From: Chitinimonas arctica | GTDB lineage: Bacteria; Pseudomonadota; Gammaproteobacteria; Burkholderiales; Chitinimonadaceae | Direction of reading: 5' to 3' | Length of the DNA stretch: 64,000 nt | Assembly (NCBI RefSeq): GCF_007431345.1 | Contig: NZ_CP041730.1 | Coordinates: forward strand, 5,022,001-5,086,000 | In this document: positions 62,484 through 64,000 of the stretch, piece after piece | How positions within the stretch are numbered: position 1 is the stretch's first letter | Layout of the letters: each line of letters begins with the position of its first letter | Notes under the pieces: generated by a model | The model's input: only the letters and a program-made list of their open reading frames with translations | Told to the model about the DNA's origin: nothing | The model's database searches: none | Position numbers and translations under genes: made by a program

Positions 62484-64000
62484 TCAGCGTCCTCCATCCA
62501 CGACAATATCCAGCACACCGTGCTCCGGGAAGCTGGGGTCATTGTCCAATTGCGCGATTTCGCCGTTGCCCAGCGGCAGGATGCCCTGCTCGATTTCCCG
62601 ATTGGCCGCTTCGAATTGCCGTCGCAAAGCCGTCACGCTGGCGCATTGCACCCCCGGCACCGCCTGCGCGGCCGCCACGATGCTGCTGACCGTGATGCCT
62701 GCGCCGAAGCTCAGCTGGTCGGGATGGAAGAAGCCTCGCTTGCCGCCGGGCAGCGTTTTCTTGCCGAAGACCGTCAGCAATGCCGCTTTGACGGCAGCGC
62801 GTTCCATATGGGGCAAGGCGCAGACATGCAACTTCAAATACAGCGGGACATAGCGTGCCTGGACGACCGCCAGGTCATGGCCGATGCGGCGATACGGCGC
62901 CAGGCCCGCCGCGATGGCCTCTCTTTGCAGTGGTGCCAGTATCTCGCTACCCAAAGGATCGATCGCAAGCTGGGCTTCGTACCAACTACCGGTCCACGCC
63001 AGCTTGGCCGCTGCACGCTGGATGCCGCCCATGCGCTCGGCCAGCGTCTGGTAATCGGCCGCCGTGACGGCACGTTCGATCCACTTGCGGAACTGCCGAG
63101 GGGCATAGAGCTTGGCTTCCGCCAGCGGCTCGGCCGGCTTCCCGCCCCTGGCCGGCAGCGGGTTGCGAATACGCAGGCCATCCCCCGCTGAAAAACCATC
63201 CAGCAATAAATGGCGGATCGCCTCGGCGCCTACATTGCCGGCCGTGCCACCCCCGACCCGATATCGCGCCTGGAATCCGTCGCCCGCCACGGGTGCGCTG
63301 CCCAGTTCGCCGTCACCGAACCGTAGATGGGCGATCGCAGCGTTATCCATCTCCACCACGAAATGAAGGTCGTCCGGTCCGCTTGCCAGCAGATCGTACC
63401 GAGGCTGCCATGCTTGCTCGCCCTGCCCCGCCCTGCTGCTGGATAGCCAGATCTGCGGCAGCGCCTGGCGTACGTCCTGGTCCAGGCGGCTTGCCGCTGC
63501 CTGCCAGATTCCACCGACTGGATCGTCATCGGGCAGCGGCTGGCTGAAAACCAGCGGCCCACGGGCCAGGGTGGGCTGGTAGGGGCCGGCCGCGACGCGG
63601 ACTTCGCCGGGCAGGCCGGCACAGCGGCAGCTCGCCGAGCTGCCGGCTGCCGGTACCGTTCCTAGCCCTTCCTGGCCTTGGGATGGCGTGGTCCGGCCAT
63701 GGTCGACCAAGACGATATTGCCGCGCGCGACCGTGACCTTCTCCAGATAGGCGCAGTCGGGCGCCGGGCCGATGGCCGATAGGCAGAAGCTGAATGGCAG
63801 CGCATCGGCGATCGACCACTCGACGTCGAGACAGGGCGTCGGGCGACCGTGCTTGTCCAGCAGCACTTCATCCTGAACCGGTGTCACGCGGATCAGGCGC
63901 ACCGCGTGGCGCCTGGCCGGATCGGCGTCTTCGGCCAGGCCGGTCCCCGGGCCGATGACCTCTTCCAGGACCAGCACATCGCCTGGTTTCAGCCGGAGCG
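62484..64000 (-). CDS. Putative baseplate assembly protein, 5' end outside window
   Basis: At least 505 residues are visible and the frame is open to the window edge (LKPGDVLVLEEVIGPGTG), so the start is beyond 64000. FGDGELGSAPVAGDGFQARYRVGGGTAGNVG is the baseplate signature again, and ITAADYQTLAERMGGIQRAAAKL-type sequence follows, so this is a second member of the family that pairs with the next gene. It should form the other part of the baseplate ring. Its stop lies one base before the downstream ATG. Confidence 0.85.
   Translation of the reverse strand, partial: LRLKPGDVLVLEEVIGPGTGLAEDADPARRHAVRLIRVTPVQDEVLLDKHGRPTPCLDVEWSIADALPFSFCLSAIGPAPDCAYLEKVTVARGNIVLVDHGRTTPSQGQEGLGTVPAAGSSASCRCAGLPGEVRVAAGPYQPTLARGPLVFSQPLPDDDPVGGIWQAAASRLDQDVRQALPQIWLSSSRAGQGEQAWQPRYDLLASGPDDLHFVVEMDNAAIAHLRFGDGELGSAPVAGDGFQARYRVGGGTAGNVGAEAIRHLLLDGFSAGDGLRIRNPLPARGGKPAEPLAEAKLYAPRQFRKWIERAVTAADYQTLAERMGGIQRAAAKLAWTGSWYEAQLAIDPLGSEILAPLQREAIAAGLAPYRRIGHDLAVVQARYVPLYLKLHVCALPHMERAAVKAALLTVFGKKTLPGGKRGFFHPDQLSFGAGITVSSIVAAAQAVPGVQCASVTALRRQFEAANREIEQGILPLGNGEIAQLDNDPSFPEHGVLDIVVDGGR

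Noticed and set aside
1..64000. CRISPR arrays and tRNA or rRNA genes
   Set aside because: No regularly spaced repeats and no convincing cloverleaf or rRNA stretch were found by reading. A tRNAscan or Rfam search was not possible.

Overview
The window is a high-GC chromosomal segment from a Gram-negative bacterium. A betaproteobacterium (Chromobacteriaceae / Burkholderiales-like) fits best, judging from the NasT/NasS-controlled nitrate assimilation operon, the DUF2239, DUF3291 and DUF488 gene content, and the many periplasmic and envelope genes. The exact genus cannot be read from the sequence. No rRNA, tRNA or CRISPR array was recognised.

Layout. 1-1270: the end of a FapA/DUF342 gene, then the wreck of an antitoxin-PIN toxin pair cut off by the right end of an IS5-family element. 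1292-10839 (minus strand): a complete assimilatory nitrate module with a two-component NasT (ANTAR) / NasS (nitrate sensor) regulator, then nitrate transporter, nirB, nirD, nasA and cobA. Its leader (8793-9065) holds an NtrC-type site, a sigma-54-type promoter, two ANTAR hexaloop hairpins and an intrinsic terminator that overlaps the second hairpin. This is a readable nitrogen-starvation plus nitrate-antitermination switch. 11090-18391: a signalling cluster of a PAS histidine kinase broken by an intact IS630-family element, a double-receiver regulator, and a 1248-residue REC-GAF-PAS-GAF-GGDEF-EAL-REC protein with a degenerate GGDEF motif. 18388-29886: a HipA-like YjjJ gene with its own palindrome, a CPBP membrane protease, a Vps62-like secreted protein, a BaeSR-like two-component system, a quinone reductase-like MDR enzyme divergent from a LysR regulator, a P-type cation ATPase flanked by copies of the lysR 3' end, and a DUF2750 gene.

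29887-41349 is a genomic graveyard. It contains a leucine-rich-repeat fragment, a frameshifted serine/threonine dehydratase, a secreted ricin-type lectin beside a secreted repeat protein, an IS256 fragment, a DUF3060 secreted protein, an 865-bp IS5-family element inserted exactly at the vapC stop codon, vapBC, a putative caspase-like (clan CD) effector, a 3'-truncated trehalase, a Phd/PIN pair and an antitoxin fragment.

41350-54888 is mostly ordinary chromosome: two fatty-acid-hydroxylase family membrane proteins, a lipoprotein, a DsbA-like oxidoreductase, DUF3291, GNAT, an FAD-linked 2-hydroxyacid dehydrogenase, DUF2239 plus an aminoglycoside-phosphotransferase-like kinase behind a promoter framed by two identical palindromes, an orphan HigA-like antidote, VOC, an M48 peptidase, AraC, DUF488, a racemase and YoaK. 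54922-55523 is a ParDE-type pair with its operator. 55622-64000 (minus strand, continuing out of the window) is part of a phage-tail-like contractile injection system: two baseplate proteins, a tail/beta-helix protein and a DUF6519 protein in one tightly packed operon.

All assignments come from reading motifs and gene order by eye. No database search was possible.
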